From: Pseudomonadota bacterium
GTDB lineage: Bacteria; Pseudomonadota; Alphaproteobacteria; Sphingomonadales; Sphingomonadaceae
Reading direction: 5' to 3'
Length of the DNA stretch: 64,000 nucleotides
Assembly (NCBI GenBank): GCA_023389105.1
Contig: JAEWEY010000010.1
Location: forward strand, 1-64,000
Under the pieces are notes generated by a model. That model did no database searches. It worked only from the letters and a program-made list of their open reading frames with translations, and was not told the origin of the DNA. Shown here piece by piece: positions 35,653-44,276 of this stretch; the stretch's first letter is position 1, and each line of letters opens with the position of its first letter. The position numbers and the translations under genes were made by a program.

Positions 35653-36492
35653 ATGCCAGATTGCTTGATGGCCAAGGTAGTGAGTAGTAGCGCTGGCTCG
35701 ATGCGCAAGAAGATCAAGACGATGGTCAATGTGCTTGGCTACAATCTCGCCAAGCAGGCGCCATTAGAGCGGCAGCATCGCCTCTTCGAGCTAGTCCACC
35801 CTTGGCGCACCGAGCATGAGTTGATCCGCGTCGGAGGCGATGGCGACGGCGGCTACCTGCTTCCCGATGATCTTGATGGGATCACTGCCTGCTTCTCGCC
35901 GGGCGTTAGCGATCAGGCAAGCTTCGAAGAGGACATGCTCGCCCGCGGCGTTCGTTGCTTCCAAGTCGACGCTTCGGTTGAACGCTCCCCGGTTCAGGAA
36001 CATCCGCTGGTCCAGTTCGAGCGTAAATTCCTTGGCCCGGTAACCGAAGGCCACTTCATAAGCCTAGCCGATTGGGTTGACGACAAGAAGGTCGATGGCG
36101 ACCTTTTACTTCAGATGGACATTGAAGGTGCTGAGTGGCTGACTTTGGCTGCCACGCCGGATGAGACGCTGAAGCGCTTCCGCATCGTCTGCATCGAGTT
36201 TCACCGTCTTGAGCACCTGTTCGATCAATTTGCCTTCGACGTGATGGAAGGCGTCATGAAGAAGCTTGGCGAGTTGTTCTATGTCGTCCACATCCACGCC
36301 AACAACTGGTGCGATTCATTCGGCATTGGTGAGCTTTACAGGATACCTGGGGTGATGGAGTACACGTTCATTCGTAAGGATCGGGTCAGGCAACGACCTG
36401 GCGTCGTTTATGACTTTCCGCATAGGTTGGACCGAGATTGCCATCCCAGTTTTCCGCCCGTGAAAATTCACAAGTCGATCCTTGGCTTATGA
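35653..36492 (+). CDS. FkbM-like SAM-dependent methyltransferase
   Basis: A 279-residue protein with a glycine-rich GGDGDGGYLLPDDL near residue 60, an acidic strand LLLQMDIEGAEWLTL (about 150-164) and CIEFHRLEHL further on, the layout of FkbM-family O-methyltransferases in polysaccharide loci. The start is uncertain: ATG codons at 35653, 35668 and 35701 are all in frame and none has a strong ribosome binding site. Its stop overlaps the ATG of the next gene. It may methylate a sugar of the repeat unit. Confidence 0.75.
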   Translation: MPDCLMAKVVSSSAGSMRKKIKTMVNVLGYNLAKQAPLERQHRLFELVHPWRTEHELIRVGGDGDGGYLLPDDLDGITACFSPGVSDQASFEEDMLARGVRCFQVDASVERSPVQEHPLVQFERKFLGPVTEGHFISLADWVDDKKVDGDLLLQMDIEGAEWLTLAATPDETLKRFRIVCIEFHRLEHLFDQFAFDVMEGVMKKLGELFYVVHIHANNWCDSFGIGELYRIPGVMEYTFIRKDRVRQRPGVVYDFPHRLDRDCHPSFPPVKIHKSILGL

Positions 36493-37340
36493 TACCGAAG
36501 ATTCTCCACTACTGCTTCGGCATGGCACCAGACTTCGGTGGTAAGCCGTGGAGCCTTATCCATTATGTTGGCGTCCGGAGTGCAATCCGGCACATCAAGC
36601 CGAACGAAGTGCGGTTTTATTACGAGTACGAGCCGACCGGCCCTTGGTGGGAGTTAACCAAACCCATCGTCACGCCGATCAAGATCGATGCGCCGCGCGA
36701 GATATTCGGACGGCCGGTCACCCATCCCGCGCATCGTGCCGGTGTCGTGCGTCTTCAGAAGCTCATCGAGCATGGCGGCATCTATCTGGATGCGGACGTT
36801 GTCGTACATCGGAGCTTTGACGATCTTCTCAGCAACTCGGCTGTGCTAGGCCGGGAAGGAGAGGATGGCACGTCATCGGCCGACGCCATAATCCTTGCCG
36901 AACCACAAGCACCTTTCCTTCTACGGTGGATCGACGAATATCGATCCTTTCGCGGCGACGAGGGTTATTGGTCTGAGCACGCAGTTCAGGTGCCAGCGCA
37001 GCTCGCCAAGCAATTTCCCGACGAAATCACCATGCTTTCGCCGACAGCGTTCTTTTATCCCCTGTGGTCGCCGGAGCACATCGAGTGGATATTTAATTCT
37101 AATAAGCCGATCCCGAGCGAAGCCGAGGCATACTGCAACCATCTGTGGGAGTCGTTTGCCTGGAAGAAATATCTCGATCACCTCACACCGGGGCAGGTGC
37201 GGGCCCGCGACACGAATTTCCACCGCTGGGCCAAGCCATACGTTGACGGTTTACCAGATGGTCTCGGAGACGCCCCCTTGAGCCTCAAATTGAGAAAAGC
37301 CGCCCGAGCGGTCAAGCGGGCAATGACAGGAACAGCTTAG
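36489..37340 (+). CDS. DXD glycosyltransferase, GT32-like
   Basis: A 283-residue GT-A enzyme beginning MIPKILHYCFGMAPDF, with the core RAGVVRLQKLIEHGGIYLDADVVVHRSFDDLL. This GGxYxDxD pattern is diagnostic of the Gly_transf_sug/GT32 family (Och1/TcdA-like cores). The ATG overlaps the upstream TGA. It resembles capsular mannosyl or galactosyl transferases. It ends the rightward sub-cluster, and 230 noncoding bases follow before the PEP-CTERM genes. Confidence 0.85.
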   Translation: MIPKILHYCFGMAPDFGGKPWSLIHYVGVRSAIRHIKPNEVRFYYEYEPTGPWWELTKPIVTPIKIDAPREIFGRPVTHPAHRAGVVRLQKLIEHGGIYLDADVVVHRSFDDLLSNSAVLGREGEDGTSSADAIILAEPQAPFLLRWIDEYRSFRGDEGYWSEHAVQVPAQLAKQFPDEITMLSPTAFFYPLWSPEHIEWIFNSNKPIPSEAEAYCNHLWESFAWKKYLDHLTPGQVRARDTNFHRWAKPYVDGLPDGLGDAPLSLKLRKAARAVKRAMTGTA

Positions 37341-37538
37341 TCTAGGATCCCACTCCTTTTCAGCCCGACACCGCACCGAGCGCGGCTTATCGTGAGGATC
37401 ACTGGCACTAGCGTCGGAGCTGCAGTTCACGCGATTTAGTTTATCCCGTGACCAGCGAAAGTCTCCGAGTGCAGGGTCCGCTGATAAATATGGGGCGGGC
37501 CCCGAACTAACCTCAGTCGACCTCATCAAGAAACGCGA

Positions 37539-37561
37539 GGGAGGCCGGTGCGCGGCCTCCC
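37539..37561 (-). terminator. Hairpin downstream of PEP-CTERM gene
   Basis: GGGAGGCCG at 37539-37547 pairs with CGGCCTCCC at 37553-37561 around a five-base loop. It lies ten bases past the stop of the PEP-CTERM gene at 37571 and after the GT32-like gene on the other strand. No strong T-run follows on either strand, so efficiency is uncertain. Confidence 0.55.
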
Positions 37562-37570
37562 CCTTTGCAT

Positions 37571-38233
37571 TCACGCAATTTGAGCCAGAACGTTGTGCTT
37601 GCGCTTGTTGGAGCGCCGCATGGCCAGGCCCATCCCGCCGAAGCCGACAAGCATCATCGCCCAGGTTGCCGGTTCCGGAACCGCCGCCACGTTGATGGCG
37701 TCGAGGAAAACACCCTCGTTGGTGGAACCTGCGGTGTTCACGAACCTTAAGTTGGTCGTGGTGCCCGTCGCCAAGAAATCTCCGGAAAAAGCGGTCCACG
37801 CCAGGTCGCTGTTGCTGCCGCCCGTGTGCGTGACGGATCCGAAAAAGATATTGTTGATAAAGATATCCGCACTTGCCGAGGTCAGGCCCGCGAACAGGTT
37901 GTGCGAATACATGAAGCTAAGCGTGTACCACTGGTTCGCAACCGTGGTGAGGTTCTGCGAGATCGAGCCAGTGCCGCCTTCGCCGACCAGATCAAGATAT
38001 TGGGTCCCCTCGTAGGCGAGATTGGTGTTCGGGGGATTGCTCGAAAAGGTCCCGTTCACCACGTTGACGTTGGGTGTTGCCGTCCAACCTGGGATATTTG
38101 TCGGCGGCGACGTGATGCAGCATGAATTATTGACCTTGGGATCTTCAAACCCGCCGTTCGTCACAATCTGGGCGTGGGCGGCAGTCGAGCTCCCTGCGAA
38201 CAGCAATGCCGCTATCGTCATTTTCTTCAACAT
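37571..38233 (-). CDS. PEPxxWA-CTERM secreted protein (DUF642/choice-of-anchor-like)
   Basis: A 220-residue secreted protein: signal peptide MLKKMTIAALLFAGSSTAAHA, a domain opening IVTNGGFEDP...IPGWT (galactose-binding-like, as in DUF642/choice-of-anchor C proteins) with CC at about 38-39. The sorting tail from residue 185 is VPEPATWAMMLVGFGGMGLAMRR, a PEP motif, a hydrophobic helix and a basic cluster. The exosortase at 2.3 kb should cleave at the PEP motif and attach the protein outside. The function of the body is unknown; such folds often bind sugars. Confidence 0.9.
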   Translation of the reverse strand: MLKKMTIAALLFAGSSTAAHAQIVTNGGFEDPKVNNSCCITSPPTNIPGWTATPNVNVVNGTFSSNPPNTNLAYEGTQYLDLVGEGGTGSISQNLTTVANQWYTLSFMYSHNLFAGLTSASADIFINNIFFGSVTHTGGSNSDLAWTAFSGDFLATGTTTNLRFVNTAGSTNEGVFLDAINVAAVPEPATWAMMLVGFGGMGLAMRRSNKRKHNVLAQIA

Positions 38234-38278
38234 CGTCTTCCTCCTGTCATTAATCTGCGGTGTTCAGTCAGCCAGCAC

Positions 38279-39379
38279 TCAGCGGGTCGTCACATGATTG
38301 TGTCTGCTGGTGCGGCTCGTCGCGCGGTTGTCGTTGGCGTGGCGAACTCCGTTGCGTGGACGCGCGGGTGAGACCTGCGTCGGAGCTTGACCAGCCGAGA
38401 AACTTGGTGGCTTCAGCCCGGTAATCAGCGTGGCAAGTACGGGGATGCGCCGCACGGCGAGATGGAGCAGGATAGGAACGACGATCCCAATTGCGAGCAG
38501 CAGCGTGAACTCAATGCCGGTCGGCAGATGGGCATACCGTTCGAGCGTCTCACGAGCGCTCGCGGAAGCGATCGAGTGCCAGAGGTAGATCGTATAACTG
38601 TATGCACCGATCGTCTCGAACAGCGCGAAGCGCGGGCAGGTCGCGAAGAGCACGTAGGCCGCGGCGCAACCGCAAAGGGCAGCGGCAAGTGACGTACGGG
38701 GTACGTCCGTCGCGCCAAGTAAGGGGGCGGCTTGCTGCAACAGCAAACCAACCGAGACGAACCAAATACCGACGCGGATCTGCCGCTTTTCGAGAAGCGA
38801 AGATTCCTCGCGCAGCAGCATTCCGAACAGGAAAAGAGGCGCAAGATAGACGACGCCGTTGAGACTGAGCGTGTTCGGAAAAGGCAGCGGTTGCGAAACT
38901 GCTAAGGTCGTTATCGCCACGACGACCAGGCCCTTGGAACTGAGGCGCCCATAGGCATCGCACAGGGCAACCAGGACAAAGATGATCAGCAGGGATTGGA
39001 GGAACCAGAGGTGCTGATAATGCGAGGTTAGCGCGGTCAGCAGACTGGTCTTAGCGCCATAAGCCGCGAAACGCAGAGCGACCATCACCGCAGTCACGAA
39101 GATCAGCGGGATAGCGAGCCGAGTGAACTTGCTCGTCATGAAACGCATCAGGGAGCCGGCGTCGACGCGGCGACGAGCGTAAACGTAGCCAGCGATCACT
39201 GCGAAAATGGGCATTCGCAGGAAGTCCAAGCCGTTCATCGCGTGATGCCACAACGAGCTGTCCGGCAGACGCATGCCGGACCCGGAAGTCGGCCCGATCA
39301 CATGGTAAGCAACCAAGGCGACGCACGCGAGACCGCGTACAGTAGTGATCTCAGGACGAACAACAGGGGAGCGGTTCAC
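38279..39379 (-). CDS. Acyltransferase 3 family membrane protein
   Basis: A 366-residue polytopic protein with about ten membrane segments. AT3 features are EITTVRGLACVALVAYHVIGP near the start, the FLRMPIFAVIAGYVYARRR pair and YSYTIYLWHS near the end. The GTG at 39379 is preceded by GGAGG five bases away; a longer open frame upstream is not needed. It sits between two PEP-CTERM genes on the same strand, which suggests it acylates a surface glycan connected with these proteins; that is inference. The Arg/Asn-rich tail is low complexity. Confidence 0.85.
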   Translation of the reverse strand: MNRSPVVRPEITTVRGLACVALVAYHVIGPTSGSGMRLPDSSLWHHAMNGLDFLRMPIFAVIAGYVYARRRVDAGSLMRFMTSKFTRLAIPLIFVTAVMVALRFAAYGAKTSLLTALTSHYQHLWFLQSLLIIFVLVALCDAYGRLSSKGLVVVAITTLAVSQPLPFPNTLSLNGVVYLAPLFLFGMLLREESSLLEKRQIRVGIWFVSVGLLLQQAAPLLGATDVPRTSLAAALCGCAAAYVLFATCPRFALFETIGAYSYTIYLWHSIASASARETLERYAHLPTGIEFTLLLAIGIVVPILLHLAVRRIPVLATLITGLKPPSFSAGQAPTQVSPARPRNGVRHANDNRATSRTSRHNHVTTR

Positions 39380-39444
39380 GAGAACCTCCGCGCAGTTACC
39401 GATTGTAATGAGAGGGAGGAGCGCGGAGGCCCCTCCCAGTATGG

Positions 39445-40113
39445 TTAAGCCAACTGAGTGAGCTTCACCGGTCGGCGCTGACGGCGCATCGAAGCCCCGA
39501 TGCCACCGAAACCGAGCAACATCATCGCCCACGTTGCAGGTTCCGGAACACCGCTTCCCAATTGCACGAAATAGGTCAGCGTGTGGGTGCCGCCGGCGTT
39601 GGTTCCTACTAGGTTGACCTGATAGGTATCATTGACGTTGGCATTGAAGCCAAGATTTCCAAATAGTGCCTGATTTGTGGGAGTGCTGCCGTTGAGGAAG
39701 CCGAAGCTGAGACGCTGACTATCCTGGTACAGCGAGTTGCCTAAGGTCCCGACGAAGGGCACATTGAAAGATGCCGTTTGACCAGTCATCAAATTGATGA
39801 GCTGCACCATCCCGGTCTGCATGTTGGCAAATGCATAATCGATACTCACATTGGAGCCGAGAGCAAAGAAGTAAGTTCCCGTTGAGTTCGAAGGTGAAGC
39901 TGGCTGTTGGTAAATATGGGCCCGACCAGCTAACTGACTTGTCGGGTCAGTCGTAGTTAAAACGGCCGAATTGGCTGGAATGTAGTCGTTACCCGAACCG
40001 TAATTGAAAGATATGCTCGGGTTACTGTTGTATGTTACGGTATCAGCAGCAAAGGCTGGTGATCCGAAAGTAATAGTTGCAAGCAGAGCAAATCCTAAAA
40101 TAGACTTACGCAT
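39445..40113 (-). CDS. PEPxxWA-CTERM secreted protein
   Basis: A 222-residue secreted protein with signal MRKSILGFALLATITFGSPAFA, a Ser/Thr/Asn-rich beta-type body without recognisable domain, and the tail VPEPATWAMMLLGFGGIGASMRR from residue 189. Its start overlaps the end of the upstream PEP-CTERM gene by eight bases, so the two are co-translated. It should be an exosortase substrate. An imperfect hairpin (GGGAGG/CCTCCC, 39414-39437) lies just past its stop. Confidence 0.88.
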   Translation of the reverse strand: MRKSILGFALLATITFGSPAFAADTVTYNSNPSISFNYGSGNDYIPANSAVLTTTDPTSQLAGRAHIYQQPASPSNSTGTYFFALGSNVSIDYAFANMQTGMVQLINLMTGQTASFNVPFVGTLGNSLYQDSQRLSFGFLNGSTPTNQALFGNLGFNANVNDTYQVNLVGTNAGGTHTLTYFVQLGSGVPEPATWAMMLLGFGGIGASMRRQRRPVKLTQLA

Positions 40114-40891
40114 CTTTGTTACTCCTTCTTTGTGTCATAGCGCTGTTTTGAAAAGAGGTGAGGTGCGGGACCTGTTGGATGTAGCGACGGGCGGTCGCGC
40201 CAATGCCCGCGAAGCCGAGCAACATCATTCCCCAGGTTCCCGGCTCCGGAACTGCAGGCGGCTTTGGCGGAGTCGTGAAGCTGATGAAATTGCCCGTCCC
40301 GGACGAACCGAGCCGCGAAACGACGTCCTGGTAGCGGACGTGGAAATTACTCAGCTGGAGCGAGGTGGGCGCGGGCCCCGAAAAAAGGAGCGAGAAGGTG
40401 CCCGTCCCCGGGTTGGCGCCAACGACGTTGCTGACCCCGCCTGGGCCTGAGCACCCCTGCCCCTTGTCGCCGCTAAGGCAGACGTCCACGGCCTTGACGC
40501 CATTGGGATAATTTCCGTCGACCGTGAGGCCGGTGAATGTGCCCTGCGCGGTGCCGCCGATCGCGTCTGGCAGCGTGTCGAATGCGAAGCCGGAAACACG
40601 CGAGCTGACCGACGAATTGTTCAGCAGTGAATAGCTGAAGTAATAATATGACCCGCTGTAACCCAAGAAATTGAGCGTCAATTGCGCGGTCAGTCCGGAA
40701 ACCGCCGTCTTATTCACGCTTCCATCGAAGTTCACGATAATCGTGCCGTTCGATGGCGAACTGGTGCCCTGGTAAACAGCCGGGCTGGTGATGGCTGCGG
40801 TCCCGCTCCCTGTCGGGACGAACGCAGCCTGAGCCTGGCTTGAGGCGCAAACCACCGCGATGGCTGAGACAATCGGGAACGCTGACTTCAT
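40106..40891 (-). CDS. PEPxxWG-CTERM secreted protein with extended tail
   Basis: A 261-residue secreted protein: signal MKSAFPIVSAIAVVCASSQAQA, a beta-rich body with one Cys pair (DVCLSGDKGQGCSG) and the sorting tail VPEPGTWGMMLLGFAGIGATARR from residue 214. Unlike most members it continues for 25 residues after the basic cluster, and its end overlaps the next PEP-CTERM gene. The ATG at 40891 overlaps the TAA of the small gene upstream (TAATG). Sorting is inferred from the tail. Confidence 0.85.
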   Translation of the reverse strand: MKSAFPIVSAIAVVCASSQAQAAFVPTGSGTAAITSPAVYQGTSSPSNGTIIVNFDGSVNKTAVSGLTAQLTLNFLGYSGSYYYFSYSLLNNSSVSSRVSGFAFDTLPDAIGGTAQGTFTGLTVDGNYPNGVKAVDVCLSGDKGQGCSGPGGVSNVVGANPGTGTFSLLFSGPAPTSLQLSNFHVRYQDVVSRLGSSGTGNFISFTTPPKPPAVPEPGTWGMMLLGFAGIGATARRYIQQVPHLTSFQNSAMTQRRSNKDA

Positions 40892-41073
40892 TACTTTTTT
40901 CCAATCAAGGCGCTGCGCGGCGCTTCGGCCTTGTCGCAGTTGTCTGTCGGGGTCGGTTCCTCCACCGGCCATGTTCGCGCGAAGGCCGCAGCGAAGAGTT
41001 CGCGGGCGCGCTCCACCCAGAAGCCTGGCGGCGTCGCGAGGTTACGGCACATGAGGAGGAGCTTCCCGGACAC
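40891..41073 (-). CDS. Small uncharacterised protein coupled to a PEP-CTERM gene
   Basis: A 60-codon frame from a GTG at 41073 (GGGGA six bases upstream) or a 53-codon frame from the ATG at 41052. Its TAA overlaps the ATG of the PEP-CTERM gene as TAATG. Third codon positions are mostly G or C over the stretch I read, like real genes here. The product is soluble, with CRN near the start, FWVERARELFAAAF in the middle and an acidic-basic C-terminus. I recognise no family. The tight junctions on both sides argue that it is translated. Confidence 0.5.
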   Translation of the reverse strand: MSGKLLLMCRNLATPPGFWVERARELFAAAFARTWPVEEPTPTDNCDKAEAPRSALIGKK

Positions 41074-41086
41074 CCGCCATCCCCGC

Positions 41087-41284
41087 TCAGGACTGCCGAG
41101 GTCCGCGGCCGCCCTCAGCCACCGCGGCGGCCTTGAGCACCTGCCAGTCGGCACTTGGCCAGAGGTCCTTGGCCATCGGCCGGTCGCAGCGCCGGCAATT
41201 GCTGACCCAGGTGCGGGCCGACCCGTCGTACCGAGCGCGCGTGCGCGACCGGTCATGCCCCACTACGTGGCACCAAATACCCAT
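41087..41284 (-). CDS. Small Cys/His protein, possible zinc-binding (DUF1660-like)
   Basis: A 65-residue protein starting MGIWCHVVGHDRSRTRAR and continuing SNCRRCDRP. The C-H...H and CxxC spacing could bind one zinc ion, as in small DUF1660-like proteins. GGAG lies eight bases before the ATG. It heads a leftward run of six genes (two small proteins, two PEP-CTERM proteins, acyltransferase, PEP-CTERM protein) with gaps of at most about 65 bases. Function unknown. Confidence 0.6.
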   Translation of the reverse strand: MGIWCHVVGHDRSRTRARYDGSARTWVSNCRRCDRPMAKDLWPSADWQVLKAAAVAEGGRGPRQS

Positions 41285-41328
41285 CAGGAAACTCCGTTAA
41301 GTTCGGTGAACTGGCGGCTTAGCGCGCC

Positions 41329-41694
41329 TCAGGATGCGACCTGCCAATCGCCGGTCTGCCACGCCGACGATGCAGTCTCTTCGCGGCCACCTAGACGCGG
41401 CAGGCGCTCGAGTTCCTCGATCATCCGCGCACGCTCCTGGAACAGCTCATAGTCCGAGCGTGCACGGAGCCAGAATTGGGGGGAGATCCCGAACACCCGC
41501 TCAATGCGGAGCGCGATCTCGGCGGAAAGCTGGCAACGACCCTTGAGCATCATGTTCAACCGCGGCTTGGAGATACCCAAGGCACGGGCGAGCTCCGCCT
41601 GCGTAAGCTGCATCTCATCGAGCAACTTGTGCTTCAGCAGCTGGCCCGGCGACAGCGGCGATCCAACGTTATCGAACAGGAACATCTGGGTCAT
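41329..41694 (-). CDS. HigA-like helix-turn-helix antitoxin, apparently without toxin
   Basis: A 121-residue protein with an XRE helix-turn-helix of the HigA/VapI type: LLKHKLLDEMQLTQAELARALGISKPRLNMMLKG, then LSAEIALRIERVFGISPQFWLRARSDYELFQ. I chose the ATG at 41694. HigA normally follows a short HigB RelE-like toxin gene, but the 198 bases between this start and the LuxR gene hold no such frame. It is therefore an orphan antitoxin or a plain repressor. The C-terminus is longer than usual by about 20 residues. Confidence 0.82.
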   Translation of the reverse strand: MTQMFLFDNVGSPLSPGQLLKHKLLDEMQLTQAELARALGISKPRLNMMLKGRCQLSAEIALRIERVFGISPQFWLRARSDYELFQERARMIEELERLPRLGGREETASSAWQTGDWQVAS

Positions 41695-41892
41695 TTCGCA
41701 TCTCCCCCAGAGGCTCGTTGTCACGGTTCCGCGCCTCGTTGGCACGAGCAGGCTCACGCTCCCAATCACGGGAGTTGGCGCCCAGCGCAGGTCCGTAGCA
41801 ATGCCCCAATCAAAGGCTCACGGCTCAATGCCGCGAGTCGCCATGATAGTTAACGAAAGATGAGTCTGATCAAACCGTCCGCGCGGACTAGG

Positions 41893-43008
41893 TCAGTTAA
41901 GCAACTCTAAATCCGCGTCCTCGCCGAGGGCAGCCGCGCTGCTCAGGCCGCTGCAGAGTTGCATGAGTTCCGCCTGGGAATTCGTCTTTGTCTTGGCGTA
42001 AATCGAACGAAGATGCGCGCGGGTGGTATTGCGGCTGATCTCGATGCTGGCGGACAGGGAATCGATCGAGTGCCCATTAGCGAGTAGCCGCAGAACCTGC
42101 AGTTCACGGCCCGTCAGATCGAACAGCGATTGCACGACATCGAGCCGTGCCATGGCTGGCACGCGATCCAGCAGTTCAACATCCACCTTACGATTCACCT
42201 TTCCAAACGGTCCGTACGCTTCCGCAACAGGCCGGAAGACGATGATCCACGGACGGCCGTGATCATGCTTGATCTGGATCGCCGTCGGCCTGCCCGCATG
42301 GTCGCCGCTCGGCAGGACCTGCGCCAGGGCCTGGTCGACAATCCGCTGCTGCAATGTTCCGCTGACCGTCATGCGCCTCTGTTCGAGGCGGATCGCCGAC
42401 CGGTCACCCAGCATCCGTTCGGCGCCTCTGCTCAGTTGTTCGGCGACGCCCTGATCATTGAGCCGGATCAATGCTCGCGCACTGTCCTCGCTGAATCCGC
42501 GGTTGGCCAGCCGCATGGCGCACTCCACGTGGTCGAATAACAGCCTAAAGAGTGCCAGATCTTCGGGATCGGTCTCATGGTCATGGGCGAAGTAGGCGCT
42601 CATGCAGAAGTTGAGACCGCTGTTGGGCGTCGAACAGCCTGCATACCAATGCGTCGCGCCTAACGTAGTGGACGCCCAGTCCACGTAGGGATGCTTGAGA
42701 TACTCTTCATGCGGGATGGCGGCCCGGCTATCGCAAAAACGGGCGTCGGGCTTACCCGTCACCCACGGAAGCGTGGGGTCGGTGCGAAATCGTTCGGCGT
42801 AGCCTTCGACGCAGTAGCCGTAATGTTGCGGCCCGTAGATGCGGCATCGATGCAAGCGCATTTCGTCGACTTCGATAAGGGACGCGATCCCGGCGCACGA
42901 TCCAAGCGCGCGGAACAGACTCATCATCGCGCTGTCCCAAGCCGCCGTGTCCCCGGCGGCGGAATAGATACGCTTGATTAGATCTGACACACGCGTGTCC
43001 AGGCTCAT
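41893..43008 (-). CDS. LuxR-family transcriptional regulator with unknown sensory N-terminus
   Basis: A 371-residue regulator. The C-terminal helix-turn-helix (about 290-350) reads DLTGRELQVLRLLANGHSIDSLSASIEISRNTTRAHLRSIYAKT. The N-terminal 280 residues look like a PAS/GAF-type sensor without a recognisable motif but with several Cys and His. Regulators of this layout are common and diverse in sphingomonads. The 168 noncoding bases upstream hold its promoter; no autoinducer synthase lies nearby. Targets are unknown; the neighbours are surface-sugar genes. Confidence 0.82.
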   Translation of the reverse strand: MSLDTRVSDLIKRIYSAAGDTAAWDSAMMSLFRALGSCAGIASLIEVDEMRLHRCRIYGPQHYGYCVEGYAERFRTDPTLPWVTGKPDARFCDSRAAIPHEEYLKHPYVDWASTTLGATHWYAGCSTPNSGLNFCMSAYFAHDHETDPEDLALFRLLFDHVECAMRLANRGFSEDSARALIRLNDQGVAEQLSRGAERMLGDRSAIRLEQRRMTVSGTLQQRIVDQALAQVLPSGDHAGRPTAIQIKHDHGRPWIIVFRPVAEAYGPFGKVNRKVDVELLDRVPAMARLDVVQSLFDLTGRELQVLRLLANGHSIDSLSASIEISRNTTRAHLRSIYAKTKTNSQAELMQLCSGLSSAAALGEDADLELLN

Positions 43009-43176
43009 TCGGCGCCCCCCGGACGAAACACAACAACCGATAACCGGCCGTTAATATTCTATTCACGCCAGAGTCAAAGCGTATTGTTAATAATCCATGT
43101 TAACCCGCCCAAAGGGTGAGAGATTGCTGCTTCAATATAATACAGGTTGCATCACGCCTGTTGCAGTAATTTCGAG

Positions 43177-44193
43177 CTACTCGGCCGCGACTGCGAGCGC
43201 GGCGCCCGCGTAAAGGGGCAGAGCCACGCGATTCTGCTCTTCTTCGAACCACTTAATCGTCTCGGTCAATCCAAGCCTGAGATCGGTGACCGGCTGCCAT
43301 CCCAGCAGCGCGTGGGCGCGCGTGATGTCGGGCCGACGGCGCTTCGGATCGTCCACGGGTAGCGGATGGTGGATGATCCGTGATCGGCTTCTTGTCATCG
43401 CAACGATCAGGTCGGCCAGCCGATTGACCGTCCATTCATCCGGATTGCCGAGGTTGACCGGGATGCCGGCCGCTTGTTCACTGTGCATCAGGTTGGTCAG
43501 CGCGTCGATCATATCGTCGATGAAGCAAAAGCTTCGGCTTTGCGAACCGTCGCCGTAGATCGTGATGTCATCGCCGGCGAGCGCCTGGCAGATGACGTTG
43601 GAGATTACCCGCCCATCATCGCAGCGCATCTTGGGCCCGTAGGTATTGAACAAACGCGCGACACGCACGTCCGCGCGGCGAGCCCGAAAGAAGTCGAAGG
43701 CAAGCGTTTCAGCAGCGCGCTTGCCCTCGTCGTAACATGCGCGCGGTCCCGTGCAGCTGACGGCGCCGCGGTAATCCTCCGTTTGCGGGTGGACCTCCGG
43801 GTCGCCGTACACTTCGCTGGTCGAGCTCAGCAGAAACCGGGCACCGGTCTGCTCTGCAAGCCGCAAGAGGTTGCGTGTCCCGAGCACGTTGGTCAGCATC
43901 GTGTGCTCGGGATCGGCCTGATAGTGGGGCGGCGACGCCGCGCATGCGAGGTTGTAGATGTGCGTCAGGCCCGCGTCAGACAGATGTTCGGGCAGCTCAT
44001 CGATCACATCCCGTTCGATGAATTCGAACGCTCGCTCGCCCTCGAACGCCCGCAGGTTCTCTGCCCGTCCAGTCTGGAAATTGTCGATGCAAATGACGCG
44101 CGCGCCATCACGCAGCAGGCGGTCGCACAGATTGGCGCCGATGAAGCCTGCGCCGCCGGCCACGAGGGCAATCTGCTGCACCCGATGCTCCAA
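43177..44193 (-). CDS. UDP-glucuronate decarboxylase-like NAD-dependent epimerase/dehydratase
   Basis: A 338-residue extended short-chain dehydrogenase. NAD binding is by ALVAGGAGFIGANLCDRLL, the catalytic residues lie in SSTSEVYGDPEVHPQ and CYDEGKRAAETL (YxxxK variant with Glu-Gly), and RLFNTYGPKM and FCFIDDMIDAL follow. This set is typical of UDP-xylose synthase (UXS), which turns UDP-glucuronate into UDP-xylose, though related epimerases cannot be excluded. It would supply another sugar nucleotide to the EPS genes nearby. It stands alone upstream of the LuxR gene on the same strand. Confidence 0.85.
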   Translation of the reverse strand: MEHRVQQIALVAGGAGFIGANLCDRLLRDGARVICIDNFQTGRAENLRAFEGERAFEFIERDVIDELPEHLSDAGLTHIYNLACAASPPHYQADPEHTMLTNVLGTRNLLRLAEQTGARFLLSSTSEVYGDPEVHPQTEDYRGAVSCTGPRACYDEGKRAAETLAFDFFRARRADVRVARLFNTYGPKMRCDDGRVISNVICQALAGDDITIYGDGSQSRSFCFIDDMIDALTNLMHSEQAAGIPVNLGNPDEWTVNRLADLIVAMTRSRSRIIHHPLPVDDPKRRRPDITRAHALLGWQPVTDLRLGLTETIKWFEEEQNRVALPLYAGAALAVAAE

Positions 44194-44276
44194 ATCTCGT
44201 TCCCTTCACCGGCACAACGCAAAGTGCGCCGATTGGTCCAATAGCGCGGAACTGGATTGAATGAAGATGCGGCGGA

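Noticed and set aside
43135..43165. A possible terminator ACAGG...CCTGT after the UXS-like gene
   Set aside because: The stem is only five pairs with a ten-base loop and no T-run.
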